From: Flavobacterium fluviale
GTDB taxonomy: Bacteria > Bacteroidota > Bacteroidia > Flavobacteriales > Flavobacteriaceae
Length of the DNA: 64,000 bases
Assembly: GCF_003312915.1 (NCBI RefSeq)
Contig: NZ_CP030261.1
Location: 930,001-994,000, forward strand
Reading direction: 5' to 3'
Shown here piece by piece: positions 16,878 through 25,113 of the stretch. A program made the translations under genes and the position numbers. Within the stretch, counting starts at the first letter, position 1; each line of letters starts with the position of its first letter. The notes below the pieces were generated by a model that searched no databases, was not told where the DNA came from, and was given only the letters and a program-made list of their open reading frames with translations.

Positions 16878-16944
16878 AATCTAACTTATTACAAGGTAAG
16901 TGATTGTATTTTTAATTTTACAGAGATACACAAAATTAAACAGC

Positions 16945-16979
16945 AAGCTTCACGAAATTTTATCAATCTTTGTGAAGCT
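16945..16979. repeat. Imperfect hairpin from a degenerate intergenic repeat
   Basis: AGCTTCAC and GTGAAGCT pair across a loop of about 18 nt between two convergent genes. The wider region (16920-17000) is made of degenerate words such as CTTTGTGAAG and CTGTGAATC, similar to the feo terminator arm. There is no clean T run, so termination is possible but unproven. Confidence 0.45.
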
Positions 16980-17013
16980 CTGTGAATCCTAGTGTATTCT
17001 TGCAGAAGGAAAC

Positions 17014-17667
17014 TTATTTAACTCCCTCCCACTCTGCATAAAACTGCGCTAGGAATGTTTCCATAAAATGATGTCTTTCCGCAGCGATTTCTTTTCCTTT
17101 TTCTGTGTTCATTTTATCTTTTAAAAGCAGAAGCTTTTCGTAGAAATGATTTATCGTTGGAGCATTGTTTTTTTTATATTCTTCTTTTGTCATATTGGTC
17201 ACTGGAGCAATTTCAGGATTGTACAAAGCTCTGTTTTTAAATCCGCCATAATTGAATGCCCTTGCAACACCAATTGCACCAATTGCATCTAAACGATCTG
17301 CATCCTGAACAATATCTAATTCGACCGACGAGAACTTCTTTTCGAAATTTCCACCTTTATAAGAGATATTTTCGATGATATTGACAACATGAACAACTGT
17401 GTCCTCAGAAACATTTTGAGCCTCTAAAAAAGCTCTGGCTGTTTTTGGGCCGATAGTTTCATCTCCATTATGAAATTTACTGTCTGCAATATCGTGAAGT
17501 AAAGCTCCCAACTGCACAACTGTTAAGTCACAAATGGTATCTTTTGCTATCAAAAGTGCATTTTTATAAACGCGTTCGATATGAAACCAATCGTGTCCGC
17601 CTTCGGCATCGTTCAGTTTTTCTTTTACGAAAGCGATAGTTTTATTTATTAGTTCAGAAGTATTCAT
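17014..17667 (-). CDS. HD-domain phosphohydrolase (YedJ-like)
   Basis: The 217-aa cytosolic protein is an HD-superfamily metal-dependent phosphohydrolase. The metal residues are visible in order: His in 'GGHDWFHIERV' near residue 25-30, the HD pair in 'LLHDIADSKFH', and Asp in 'IVQDADRLDAIGAIG'; the last segment is characteristic of the YedJ-like subgroup. Substrate is unknown. Its frame ends next to the convergent T9SS cargo gene and its 5' side holds a short 'GCAGAT' repeat region, so its promoter could not be assigned. Confidence 0.9.
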   Translation of the reverse strand: MNTSELINKTIAFVKEKLNDAEGGHDWFHIERVYKNALLIAKDTICDLTVVQLGALLHDIADSKFHNGDETIGPKTARAFLEAQNVSEDTVVHVVNIIENISYKGGNFEKKFSSVELDIVQDADRLDAIGAIGVARAFNYGGFKNRALYNPEIAPVTNMTKEEYKKNNAPTINHFYEKLLLLKDKMNTEKGKEIAAERHHFMETFLAQFYAEWEGVK

Positions 17668-17686
17668 GAATTATTATTATTTGAAT

Positions 17687-17717
17687 TTCCCGCAGATCAT
17701 GCAGATTAAGCAGATTT
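17687..17717. repeat. Degenerate GCAGAT-type intergenic repeat
   Basis: Three near-copies of the word GCAGAT(T/C) occur at 8-10 bp spacing (CCCGCAGATCATGCAGATT and on). This resembles degenerate non-coding repeats common in Flavobacterium intergenic regions. Function unknown. Confidence 0.5.
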
Positions 17718-17737
17718 ACGAAACGTTTATATTAAAT

Positions 17738-17787
17738 AAAAAATGCTGATTGTTAGAGTTTTGAAAATCTAACAATCAACATTTTTC
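17738..17787 (-). terminator. Terminator hairpin after the desaturase gene
   Basis: A long stem (TGATTGTTAGA pairing with TCTAACAATCA, extended by ATG/CAT and A/T tracts) with a 10-nt loop lies 63 bp beyond the stop of the minus-strand desaturase gene and before the HD gene. Confidence 0.88.
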
Positions 17788-17817
17788 AATATCAAAATCA
17801 ATTGCAAAACTCAATTT

Positions 17818-17857
17818 TAAATCTAAAATCTAAAATCTGCAATCTAAATTTACAATC
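17818..17857. repeat. ATCTAAA repeat overlapping the desaturase stop
   Basis: Five degenerate copies of the heptamer ATCTAAA/ATCTGCA run into the 3' end of the desaturase gene. The same unit is found perfect at 2167-2198 before hemB. Confidence 0.65.
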
Positions 17858-18842
17858 TAGCAGGTTCTACCCATTTAAAGATGTGAGATTCTTGTGGAAT
17901 TACAATTCTTTCTGAAATTCTCGCCATACGAGCTGGTAATTTCATTAAGTAATCACGTGCTTTTTCTGCTTCATCAGTCAAATTGGTAATTTTATCCACT
18001 TCCCATTTGTTGATTAATTTCTGCATAATATCAACATAATCATTTGCTGTGTAAACCCCAATACGTTGTGCAGAATCTGAGAACTGCTCAAATGCCGAAC
18101 TAATTTTCTGTCCAGATTCTCTCAAGAAATGAGCCGGCATAACGATTTTCTGCTTCATCATGTATTGAAAAGCAAGCATCATTTCGCTTGGGTCAACTTG
18201 GAAAATTCTAGTTACAAATTCGCTGTAAGCATGATGATGGCGCATTTCGTCGCCAGCAATCATTTTACACATTTTGGACAGCTTGTTATCACCAAATTTC
18301 TTTGCAATCTGCGATACTCTGTTATGAGAAACGTAGGTTGCTAATTCCTGGAAACTAGTGTATACAAAGTTTTTGTACGGGTCAGTTCCAGTTCCAATAT
18401 CAAAACCGTCGTTGATTAAATGCTGTGTTGTCATTTCGATTTCACGCATATTTACACGACCAGACAAATACAAGTATTTATTTAAAAGGTCTCCGTGGCG
18501 GTTTTCTTCTCCAGTCCATTGACGGATCCATTTAGACCAACCGTTCCCACCATTTTCTATTTGGTCAATACCTTCTACATCCATTAACCAAGACTCATAT
18601 GTAGGCAAAGCTTCTTCGGTGATAGTATCACCAACAAGCGTAACCCAGAAATCGTATGGTAATTCTTTAGCAATCTCGCGTAATTCTTTTACCTCTTCGA
18701 AGAAATTTTCTCCTTCAGAATTTGGTAAAAAATCAGACGGCTGCCAAATTTTTTCCACTGGAATTAAATACTGTTCAACGAAGCTATCCACGTTTTTTTC
18801 CAAAAACTGCATTACTTCTAATCTAATGTTTTTTATAGACAT
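17850..18842 (-). CDS. Acyl-[ACP] desaturase (di-iron)
   Basis: This 330-aa soluble enzyme introduces a double bond into acyl-ACP, using a di-iron centre, O2 and reductant (ferredoxin in plant relatives). The two iron motifs are intact: EENRH at residues 112-116 and DEMRHH at 198-203, with Glu166 and His173 between them as expected for the fold. Length fits the plant-type stearoyl-ACP desaturase family. It lies 45 bp downstream of a PlsC acyltransferase in the same direction, so fatty-acid unsaturation and phospholipid acylation are likely coexpressed. Positional specificity cannot be read from the sequence. Confidence 0.95.
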   Translation of the reverse strand: MSIKNIRLEVMQFLEKNVDSFVEQYLIPVEKIWQPSDFLPNSEGENFFEEVKELREIAKELPYDFWVTLVGDTITEEALPTYESWLMDVEGIDQIENGGNGWSKWIRQWTGEENRHGDLLNKYLYLSGRVNMREIEMTTQHLINDGFDIGTGTDPYKNFVYTSFQELATYVSHNRVSQIAKKFGDNKLSKMCKMIAGDEMRHHHAYSEFVTRIFQVDPSEMMLAFQYMMKQKIVMPAHFLRESGQKISSAFEQFSDSAQRIGVYTANDYVDIMQKLINKWEVDKITNLTDEAEKARDYLMKLPARMARISERIVIPQESHIFKWVEPARL

Positions 18843-18887
18843 TACTTATTATAGATTTGGGTTGTACGTTTTAGCTCGGACTAAAAC

Positions 18888-19634
18888 TTAAACCTGTTTA
18901 TACTCATTTATTCCCTCTTTAACTGCTTCTTCCGTCAATTGCATCAACTCGGCAAAATCATAATCTTTTACCGCCATAGCTTTATGAGCAGTAAAAGTCA
19001 GATGGTTTCCTAAACCTACTGGAAACATTCCAAAACGAACCATCTTCCATGAATTGTTAATACTAACCGGTACCACATACGCAGATGGCGCGTACTTGCA
19101 TAGAATTTTTAAACCGCTTTGAGCAAATTCTTTTGGTTTTCCTGTTTTGCTACGAGTTCCTTCTGGGAAAATAACAGCAGATCTTGTATTTTTTTCTATA
19201 TATTCAGACAAGCCTTTGATTACTGGAATCGCTTGTTTAGGGTCTTTTCGGTCGATTAGCACAGATCCTCCGTGGCGTAAATTAAATGACACACTTGGAA
19301 TACCGCTTCCTAACTCCTTCTTACTTACAAATTTACAATGAAAACGTCTAAAGTACCAAATCATGGCAACGATATCGTACATACTTTGGTGATTAGCTAC
19401 AAAAATAATAGGAACTCCAGTTGGAATTGTTTCAACTCCTTTAACTGTATACGTAGTTCCAACCAAATTGGTGCACTTTAAAAGAAAGAAATTTAAATAA
19501 TCAACACTTTTTTTGTGCGCCTGATAACCAAAAAGATTAAGGCAAATCCATTGAATTGGGTGAAAAACTGCCAAACACAATCCAAAACATAAATAATAAA
19601 TTACAGAGATTGGATATGAAATTATCTTTTGCAT
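18888..19634 (-). CDS. plsC: 1-acyl-sn-glycerol-3-phosphate acyltransferase, copy 1
   Basis: PlsC transfers an acyl chain to lysophosphatidate in the inner membrane, giving phosphatidate. From the ATG at 19634 it is 248 aa with an N-terminal membrane segment (~10-30), the catalytic NHxxxxD motif at His82-Asp87 ('NHQSMYD'), and the glycerol-phosphate motif 'FPEGTRS'. A longer frame starting with TTG at 19655 is rejected because that codon is inside a -7 promoter element (19653-19660). The acyl-ACP desaturase follows 45 bp downstream. A second, diverged PlsC is at 60876-61622; which one serves bulk phospholipid synthesis is unknown. Confidence 0.93.
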   Translation of the reverse strand: MQKIISYPISVIYYLCFGLCLAVFHPIQWICLNLFGYQAHKKSVDYLNFFLLKCTNLVGTTYTVKGVETIPTGVPIIFVANHQSMYDIVAMIWYFRRFHCKFVSKKELGSGIPSVSFNLRHGGSVLIDRKDPKQAIPVIKGLSEYIEKNTRSAVIFPEGTRSKTGKPKEFAQSGLKILCKYAPSAYVVPVSINNSWKMVRFGMFPVGLGNHLTFTAHKAMAVKDYDFAELMQLTEEAVKEGINEYKQV

Positions 19635-19652
19635 GCTTGAAAAATTTAAGGC

Positions 19653-19660
19653 CAAAAGTA
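19653..19660 (-). promoter_or_regulatory. -7 promoter element of plsC copy 1
   Basis: Minus-strand TACTTTTG matches TAnnTTTG, 18 nt before the ATG at 19634. Its terminal TTG is the false start of a longer frame, so the element decides the start. Confidence 0.6.
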
Positions 19661-19880
19661 ATAAATATATTTTTAGCCCTATAAAAATTATATAACTATC
19701 AATATATATGGCATTTAAAAGAAAAAATTAACAAAAAAACCTTCAAATTTGTACGAATTATAAGGGCATTAAAAAATCAATATAACAAAAATAAGCGATG
19801 CGTGGCGATTTATATTATACAAAACACTAAATTGATTTCATAAAACCCATTACGGAATATCTATAAGCGAATAAAAAAAT

Positions 19881-19888
19881 TACCTTTG
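19881..19888 (+). promoter_or_regulatory. -7 promoter element of rnpA
   Basis: TACCTTTG matches TAnnTTTG, giving a leader of about 25-30 nt before the ATG at 19921. Confidence 0.6.
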
Positions 19889-19920
19889 CTTTTTCTGTTG
19901 CAAATATTTTCTGAATTTAA

Positions 19921-20325
19921 ATGAATTTCACTTACCCTAAAAACGAGCGTTTAAAAAGCAAAACAACGATTGGCTTACTTTTTTCTGATGGAAAATCGGT
20001 GTCTAAATATCCGCTTCGTTTGGTTTACCGTCAAGAGGCAGAAAATTCAGAAGAACAAACTAAAATTGGCGTTTCGGTTTCAAAGAAATATTTCAAAAAA
20101 GCTGTCGATAGAAATTACTTCAAAAGGGTGTTGAGAGAAACGTATCGTTTAAACAAACATCTGCTTCTAGATAATCTTGATGGAAATTATTCTATTATGC
20201 TTTTTTATCAGACTAAAGACAAATTATCTTACGAAGAAATCAATACAAAAATGATTCAGCTGTTTGAGAAATTTACCGCTCAAATAAACAAATCTCCAGA
20301 TTCTGAACAGAAAATTGAATCGTAG
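19921..20325 (+). CDS. rnpA: Ribonuclease P protein component
   Basis: RnpA is the small basic protein subunit that helps RNase P RNA to bind and trim tRNA precursors. The 134-aa product has the family signature 'VDRNYFKRVLRET' (the RNR-type motif), the N-terminal 'LKSKTTIGLLFSDGKS' strand, and a high Lys/Arg content. It sits alone behind its own promoter, with no rpmH upstream in this window. It is followed 70 bp later by a DUF4349 lipoprotein gene. Confidence 0.95.
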   Translation: MNFTYPKNERLKSKTTIGLLFSDGKSVSKYPLRLVYRQEAENSEEQTKIGVSVSKKYFKKAVDRNYFKRVLRETYRLNKHLLLDNLDGNYSIMLFYQTKDKLSYEEINTKMIQLFEKFTAQINKSPDSEQKIES

Positions 20326-20395
20326 ATTTCAAAACGTAAGATTATTAATCAACTTAGACAAAAAAATCGTAGTTTTAGCTCTAAATTGAAATTCT

Positions 20396-21247
20396 ATGCG
20401 TCACATTTTCTTTTTATTTTCTTTGTTTTTAATTCTTACTGGATGTAATAAATCTTACCAAACGGAAGATCAAAACATGATAGTAACGGCTTTAAAATTA
20501 CCTGCGAAGGCAAAAAATGTTGCTTATGATAAAAAACCAGATCCATCATCTCCGCAACCACCGCCACCTCCACGGGCAGATCAACAAATCGAACAAAAAA
20601 TCATAAAAGAAGCTACTTTAAGATTTGAAACAGATAACTTAGAAACTTCTTTCATTCAAATTGAAAAGGCAGTTGCCGCCAGCAAAGCAAGAATAATAAA
20701 TGATTCTGAAGGAAAAGATTATGCAACTGCTTTTAGAAATCTAATTATAAAAGTACCAAGTCAGAATTTTGACCTTTTTGTTAATGATGTTTCTAAAGGC
20801 GTTTCTTATTTTGAAACTAAAAATATATCTGCCGAAGATGTTACTGAACAATACATTGATCTGACTTCAAGATTAAAAACCAAGAAAAAACTCGAAGAAC
20901 GCTATCTTGAAATATTAAAAAAAGCAAATAAAGTCAGTGATATTTTAGAAATTGAAGAACAAATTTCAGCTATTCGCGAAGAAATTGAAGCCAAGGAAGG
21001 ACAGCTGAAATATTTGGAAAGCCGTGTTTCTGAAAGCACTGTTACAATTGAATTTTATAAAACCATTGTCGAAAAAGAAGGTGTTAAAATATCTTATGGT
21101 TCCAAGCTGGGGAATGCCGTTAAATCAGGATTCTATACTCTATCCGATTTATTAATTTCACTATTAAGCGTTTGGCCGCTTATTATTATATTTTTTGTAT
21201 TAGCCTATTTTATTAGAAAAAGATTTAAAAGAAGAAAAAAAGAATAA
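20396..21247 (+). CDS. DUF4349-domain lipoprotein
   Basis: A 283-aa envelope protein with a lipoprotein signal (lipobox LTGC, Cys17), a Pro-rich linker (PPPPPP near residue 57) and a DUF4349 body: two alpha/beta segments ('LRFETDNLETSFIQIEKAV', 'LIIKVPSQNFDLF') followed by a long coiled coil (~145-215) and one C-terminal transmembrane helix (~250-272) with a basic tail. Function of the family is unknown. The ctpA protease gene starts 2 bp downstream, which implies one transcript and possible joint work on envelope proteins. Confidence 0.9.
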   Translation: MRHIFFLFSLFLILTGCNKSYQTEDQNMIVTALKLPAKAKNVAYDKKPDPSSPQPPPPPRADQQIEQKIIKEATLRFETDNLETSFIQIEKAVAASKARIINDSEGKDYATAFRNLIIKVPSQNFDLFVNDVSKGVSYFETKNISAEDVTEQYIDLTSRLKTKKKLEERYLEILKKANKVSDILEIEEQISAIREEIEAKEGQLKYLESRVSESTVTIEFYKTIVEKEGVKISYGSKLGNAVKSGFYTLSDLLISLLSVWPLIIIFFVLAYFIRKRFKRRKKE

Positions 21248-21249
21248 TC

Positions 21250-22887
21250 ATGTATCCGTATTTCAAAAAGAAATTTATTATACCTGTAGCTGCTGCGGGG
21301 ATGTTGTTTGTTGGAACCAGTTTTAAAGAAGATTTTTTTGAAATTGCCAAACAGATCGAGATTTTTACGACTTTGTTTAAAGCTGTAAATACCAATTATG
21401 TAGACGAAACGAATCCTGGCGATTTGATGGATAAAGCGATCAAAAGTATGTTGGGAAGTTTAGACCCATACACAGTTTACTTTAACGAACAAGATGTTGT
21501 TAATTTTAAAATCAACAATACTGGAGAATATACTGGAATTGGCGCTTTGATTTCAAGAAAGAAAGATCGTCTGGTTGTTCGCGAACCTTATAAAAACTAT
21601 CCTGCCGATAAAGCCGGATTGAAAGCAGGTGACGAAATTATTCAGATTGGCGATGTTTTGATTGCCGATTTTAAAGATGATGCTTCTCAATTGTTGAAAG
21701 GGACAAAAAACACTAAAATCAATATTAAATATCTACGTCAGGGGAAACCTTATACTACTGTTTTGGTTTTGGATGAAGTAGACATTAAATCGGTTCCTTT
21801 TTATGGAAAAATTGATGATAAAACAGGTTATATTGTTTTAGCGCATTTTAGCAGAAAAGCTTCTGCAGAAGTAAAAGATGCTCTTGAAAAATTAAAAGCA
21901 GATGGAGCGTCACAAATTGTTCTCGATTTACGTGGAAATCCAGGAGGTTTATTAAACGAAGCCATTGATATCTGTAATTTATTTGTTCCGAAAAATGAAG
22001 TAATTGTAACTACAAAATCAAGAATTGAAAAGCATAATAATACTTATAAAACAACCAAAGAGCCTATTGATACACAAATTCCACTGGCAATTTTAGTTAA
22101 CGGAAGAAGTGCTTCGGCTTCAGAAATTGTATCTGGCGCTTTACAGGATTTAGACCGCGCGGTGATTTTAGGAAGCAGAAGTTTCGGAAAAGGTTTGGTA
22201 CAGCGTTCGGTTGACCTTACTTATGGAACGCAGTTAAAAGTTACTATTTCTAGATATTACACTCCATCTGGACGCTGCATTCAGGCATTGGATTATGCCC
22301 ATAAAGATAAAAACGGCGTGGCACTAAAAACTGATGCCAAAAATTTTAATGCTTTTAAAACCAGAAAAGGTAGAACGGTTTATGACGGCGGCGGTGTTTT
22401 ACCAGATATCGAACTAGAAGAAACTAAAACCAGCGCAATAGCAGCGGCTTTAATTAAAAATGACGGTGTTTTTGATTATGCGACAACGTATTATTATAAA
22501 AACCCAAACCTTGGAGATAAAATCCCAACCATAACAGACGCAGATTACAGTTCTTTTAAACAATTTTTGAAAGCAAATAAAATCACTTTTGATACCGAAA
22601 CTGAAGTGGCTTTGAAAAACACTCTAGCAGCAGCTAAAAATGAAAAAATAGACGAAACGATTGCTCCTGAATATCAGCAGTTACTGGCCGCTTTAGAAAA
22701 AAGTGAAACCACTTTGCTGGATAAAAACCAAAAAGAAATTAAAAACATGATCCAGGAAGAATTGATTAAGAGATATCAATATCAGGAAGGTTTGTATCAG
22801 TTTTATATCAAAAATAATTCTGAAATTAAAAGAGCAGTTAATGTATTAAATAACCAGACAGAATATAAAACGATTTTAAAGATGTAG
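21250..22887 (+). CDS. C-terminal processing protease (S41 family)
   Basis: This 545-aa protease cleaves C-terminal tails of exported proteins. An N-terminal signal/anchor (~8-25) is followed by a PDZ domain (~85-165, with 'YTGIGALIS' and 'ADKAGLKAGDEI'), the S41 core and a C-terminal helical extension. The catalytic pair is Ser289 (second Ser of 'RSASASEI') and Lys314 in 'SFGKGLVQ', the same 25-residue spacing as in E. coli Prc. It starts 2 bp after the DUF4349 gene and is followed by 3 bp and an OmpA-type gene, so the three are probably one operon. Substrates are unknown. Confidence 0.95.
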   Translation: MYPYFKKKFIIPVAAAGMLFVGTSFKEDFFEIAKQIEIFTTLFKAVNTNYVDETNPGDLMDKAIKSMLGSLDPYTVYFNEQDVVNFKINNTGEYTGIGALISRKKDRLVVREPYKNYPADKAGLKAGDEIIQIGDVLIADFKDDASQLLKGTKNTKINIKYLRQGKPYTTVLVLDEVDIKSVPFYGKIDDKTGYIVLAHFSRKASAEVKDALEKLKADGASQIVLDLRGNPGGLLNEAIDICNLFVPKNEVIVTTKSRIEKHNNTYKTTKEPIDTQIPLAILVNGRSASASEIVSGALQDLDRAVILGSRSFGKGLVQRSVDLTYGTQLKVTISRYYTPSGRCIQALDYAHKDKNGVALKTDAKNFNAFKTRKGRTVYDGGGVLPDIELEETKTSAIAAALIKNDGVFDYATTYYYKNPNLGDKIPTITDADYSSFKQFLKANKITFDTETEVALKNTLAAAKNEKIDETIAPEYQQLLAALEKSETTLLDKNQKEIKNMIQEELIKRYQYQEGLYQFYIKNNSEIKRAVNVLNNQTEYKTILKM

Positions 22888-22890
22888 TGA

Positions 22891-23355
22891 ATGAACCTAA
22901 CTTTAGCCATACTTGTACTCTATTTTTGTACGGCATCGGCACAACAAAAACCTGTTAAAACTCTTTATTTTGAATTTGACAGATTTGATTTGACAGACAA
23001 ACAAATCCATGTTGTTTCGGACTTTATAAAAAACATAGACACATCTGAAGTGGAGTCCGTACAGATTTATGGCTATTGCGATGATCGCGGAAGTGACAAC
23101 TACAATTTTAAATTATCAAAAAAACGGGCAAGAACCATTCAAAATCTTCTTGTGGGTTATGGATTTGATAAAGGGAAAATTATAATTCTGGAGGGAAAAG
23201 GAAGGATTGCAGTAAAAGCAGATACTATTCAAAACTTGCACGAAACACGACTCCGAAATCGGCGTGTCGACTTAATTGTTGTAAAAAATAATTTCGGAAA
23301 AGGAACTCATACTTCATTTAAAAAAGGTCTTAAGTTGGCGATAAAGTTTGTTTAG
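22891..23355 (+). CDS. OmpA-type protein, N-terminal part of a frameshifted gene
   Basis: This 154-aa product has a signal peptide (to ~residue 17) and an OmpA-like domain ('FEFDRFDLTDKQ', 'YGYCDDRGSDNYNFKLSKKRA', 'RLRNRRVDLIV'), which binds peptidoglycan in family members. It ends abnormally: the last residues after 'SFKKGLK' do not fit, while the -1 frame continues from there as 'VGDKVCLELILFDIGSSKL' into the next OmpA-like frame. Loss of one G within the AAG-TTGG segment at 23332-23338 explains both halves, so this is likely half of a two-domain protein. Real frameshift versus sequencing error cannot be told apart here. It is 3 bp behind ctpA. Confidence 0.75.
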   Translation: MNLTLAILVLYFCTASAQQKPVKTLYFEFDRFDLTDKQIHVVSDFIKNIDTSEVESVQIYGYCDDRGSDNYNFKLSKKRARTIQNLLVGYGFDKGKIIILEGKGRIAVKADTIQNLHETRLRNRRVDLIVVKNNFGKGTHTSFKKGLKLAIKFV

Positions 23356-23357
23356 AG

Positions 23358-23690
23358 TTGATTTTATTTGATATCGGAAGTTCAAAACTGACTTATACTG
23401 CGAAGAAAGTTCTGGACAAAGCTGCGGTCATTTTAGAAAATCATCAAAATTTACAATTTGAAATTCTCGGCCATGTCTGCTGTACACCCGAGATTTACAT
23501 TGACGCTATAGACCATGCCACAAAAGAAAGGAGACTTTCTTGGAATCGTGCCAAAACTGTTTTTCGCTATTTAATTTCTAAAAAAATATCCAAAAGCCGT
23601 ATGACTTATGTGGGCTGCGGAAACAAGTATCCCCTCAAGAAAGGGGATAAATATGATCGGCGGGTGGAGTTTGTGATTACTAAGATTTGA
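23358..23690 (+). pseudogene. OmpA-type C-terminal part, out of frame with 22891-23355
   Basis: A second OmpA-like domain ('LILFDIGSSKLTYTAKKVLDKAA', 'EILGHVCC', 'RLSWNRAKTVFRYL', 'DRRVEFVI') lies in the -1 frame relative to the gene before it. There is no ATG; a TTG at 23358 is the only start in reach, but the domain's first strand already begins upstream of it, from 23334 ('VGDKVCLEL'), inside the preceding frame. It is therefore the C-terminal part of one split gene rather than an independent gene. It ends back-to-back with the convergent acetyltransferase gene (stop codons adjacent, no terminator between). Confidence 0.7.
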
Positions 23691-24137
23691 TTACTCTCGA
23701 ATCATCTCAATATGCGGAATATCATCTTCTAAATACATTTCGCTTGTTTGCACAAAACCGTGACTTTCGTAGAATTTCTTCAAATACAATTGTGCGCCGA
23801 TAGTAATTTTATCTTTCCCGAAGTTTGATTGTATTTGAGCGATTGCTTCTCGCATTAAATCGTGTCCAAATTTTTTATCTCTGTAATTGGCATCAACTAC
23901 AACTCTTCCAATAGAAGCGTTATCAAATGAAATTCCTGCGTCAAATAAACGAGAATACGCCACAATTTTGCCTTCATATTCGCCAATTAGGTGTAATGCT
24001 TTCTTGTCTTTGCCATCTAAATCCAAATAAACGCAGTTTTGCTCCACTACAAAGATCTCGCTTCTTAATTGGAGTAAATCATATAGCTCGTTTACATTTA
24101 ATGCCTCAAAAGGCTTTATTTTCCATTTTAACTCCAT
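23691..24137 (-). CDS. GNAT acetyltransferase, ElaA-like
   Basis: A cytosolic N-acetyltransferase of the GNAT fold. The ElaA signature is present: 'LYDLLQLRSEIFVVEQNCVYLDLDGKD', then 'GRVVVDANYRDKKFGHDLM', the acetyl-CoA-binding loop, and 'LKKFYESHGF'. With the ATG at 24137 it is 148 aa, close to E. coli ElaA. A longer frame from a GTG at 24182 is rejected because that codon is 1 nt from the -7 element at 24184-24191, roughly at the transcription start. Its substrate is unknown. Confidence 0.9.
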   Translation of the reverse strand: MELKWKIKPFEALNVNELYDLLQLRSEIFVVEQNCVYLDLDGKDKKALHLIGEYEGKIVAYSRLFDAGISFDNASIGRVVVDANYRDKKFGHDLMREAIAQIQSNFGKDKITIGAQLYLKKFYESHGFVQTSEMYLEDDIPHIEMIRE

Positions 24138-24183
24138 TCTGTATTTGTTTGTTGATTTCTGCTTGTGTTTTTTAATGAACACG

Positions 24184-24191
24184 CAAAATTA
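24184..24191 (-). promoter_or_regulatory. -7 promoter element of the ElaA-like gene
   Basis: Minus-strand TAATTTTG matches TAnnTTTG. It leaves a leader of about 40 nt before the ATG at 24137 and makes the GTG at 24182 unlikely as a start. Confidence 0.6.
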
Positions 24192-24210
24192 CATCAATAT
24201 TATCAAATAG

Positions 24211-24244
24211 AAATCCCGACTACAAACTGTAATCGGGATTTTTG
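24211..24244. terminator. Terminator after the DUF1579 gene
   Basis: AAATCCCGA(C/T) pairs with (A/G)TCGGGATTT around a loop of about 13 nt, about 20 bp past the stop of the minus-strand gene at 24265. Confidence 0.85.
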
Positions 24245-24264
24245 TATTTATAAAAAATGAAAGC

Positions 24265-24906
24265 TTATTTTTTCTTCATTACAATTTCCATGCTTTTATA
24301 TTCCGCTCCATTTTTTGTATCGTACATTTCCATTTTTCGTGTTGTGGGATCAACAATTGTATATACTTCTCTGTAAGGTGCTTTTTTTCCAGTTACGGGA
24401 TTTACAACTTCGCCTTTGTATTCTACACTTTTTGTGCCTTCATCATATTTACCAACCGCAACCATCATTCCAGTTCCCATATTATCGATAAAAGTGGTTG
24501 TGAATTCTTTACTGGCATTGTTGTATGCCACTGTGCTTTTGCCTTCAAAAGGCGCACCCATAATTTTTCCGACATAATTTGCTTCCTGATAACGTCCTCC
24601 AAGAATCATTTTAATAGTTGCAACCGAAGAGCTTTTTTCCGGTTTCGCATTTGGTTCATACCAAAAAGTCATTTCACAATTCCAAGTTCCGACTTCGTCT
24701 GACAATAATTTATGCGGAGCTCCTGGTGTAGCATATGCCTGCCATGCTTTTGCTTGTGCTGCAGAGTCCACTGGTTCTTCGGCAATTGGTTCTTCTGTTT
24801 TTGTAGTGTCTGAAACATTTGTGGTTACGGTTTCGGTTTTAACTTCTTTTTTACAAGAAATAAAACATAGCAAAAACAATACTAGTGTTGCGGTTAATTT
24901 TTTCAT
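24265..24906 (-). CDS. DUF1579-domain lipoprotein
   Basis: The 213-aa protein has a lipoprotein signal (lipobox FISC, Cys18), a Thr/Glu/Pro-rich linker to about residue 50 and a DUF1579 beta-barrel-like domain ('HKLLSDEVGTWNCEMTFWYEPNAKP', 'GGRYQEANYVGKIMGAPFEG', 'YNNASKEFTTTFIDNMGTG'). Function of the domain is unknown. It has its own -7 element and terminator, so it is expressed singly. Confidence 0.9.
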   Translation of the reverse strand: MKKLTATLVLFLLCFISCKKEVKTETVTTNVSDTTKTEEPIAEEPVDSAAQAKAWQAYATPGAPHKLLSDEVGTWNCEMTFWYEPNAKPEKSSSVATIKMILGGRYQEANYVGKIMGAPFEGKSTVAYNNASKEFTTTFIDNMGTGMMVAVGKYDEGTKSVEYKGEVVNPVTGKKAPYREVYTIVDPTTRKMEMYDTKNGAEYKSMEIVMKKK

Positions 24907-24934
24907 AACTATTTGTTTTTATGTTTGTTAGAAA

Positions 24935-24942
24935 CAAAAGTA
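24935..24942 (-). promoter_or_regulatory. -7 promoter element of the DUF1579 gene
   Basis: Minus-strand TACTTTTG matches TAnnTTTG, 28 nt before the ATG at 24906. Confidence 0.6.
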
Positions 24943-24971
24943 AGAAAAATATTCTCTTGAATGAGTTTGGG

Positions 24972-25013
24972 GTTTCAAGTTTCAGGTTTCATGTTTCATG
25001 TTTCAAGTTTGGA
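24972..25013. repeat. Heptamer tandem repeat (GTTTCAN)6
   Basis: Six consecutive 7-bp units of GTTTCA plus one variable base (A, G, T, T, A; the last unit is changed to GTTTGGA) lie between the DUF1579 and DUF4837 genes. No reading frame uses it. It is a slippage-prone microsatellite. Confidence 0.88.
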
Positions 25014-25113
25014 AAAGGAGATTAATTATGGAGTTATGCGCTATTGTTCCAATAATTAAAACCATTGTCTATATTTTTATAAAACTTGTCCGTTTAAAAA
25101 CTAACGCCAAACT

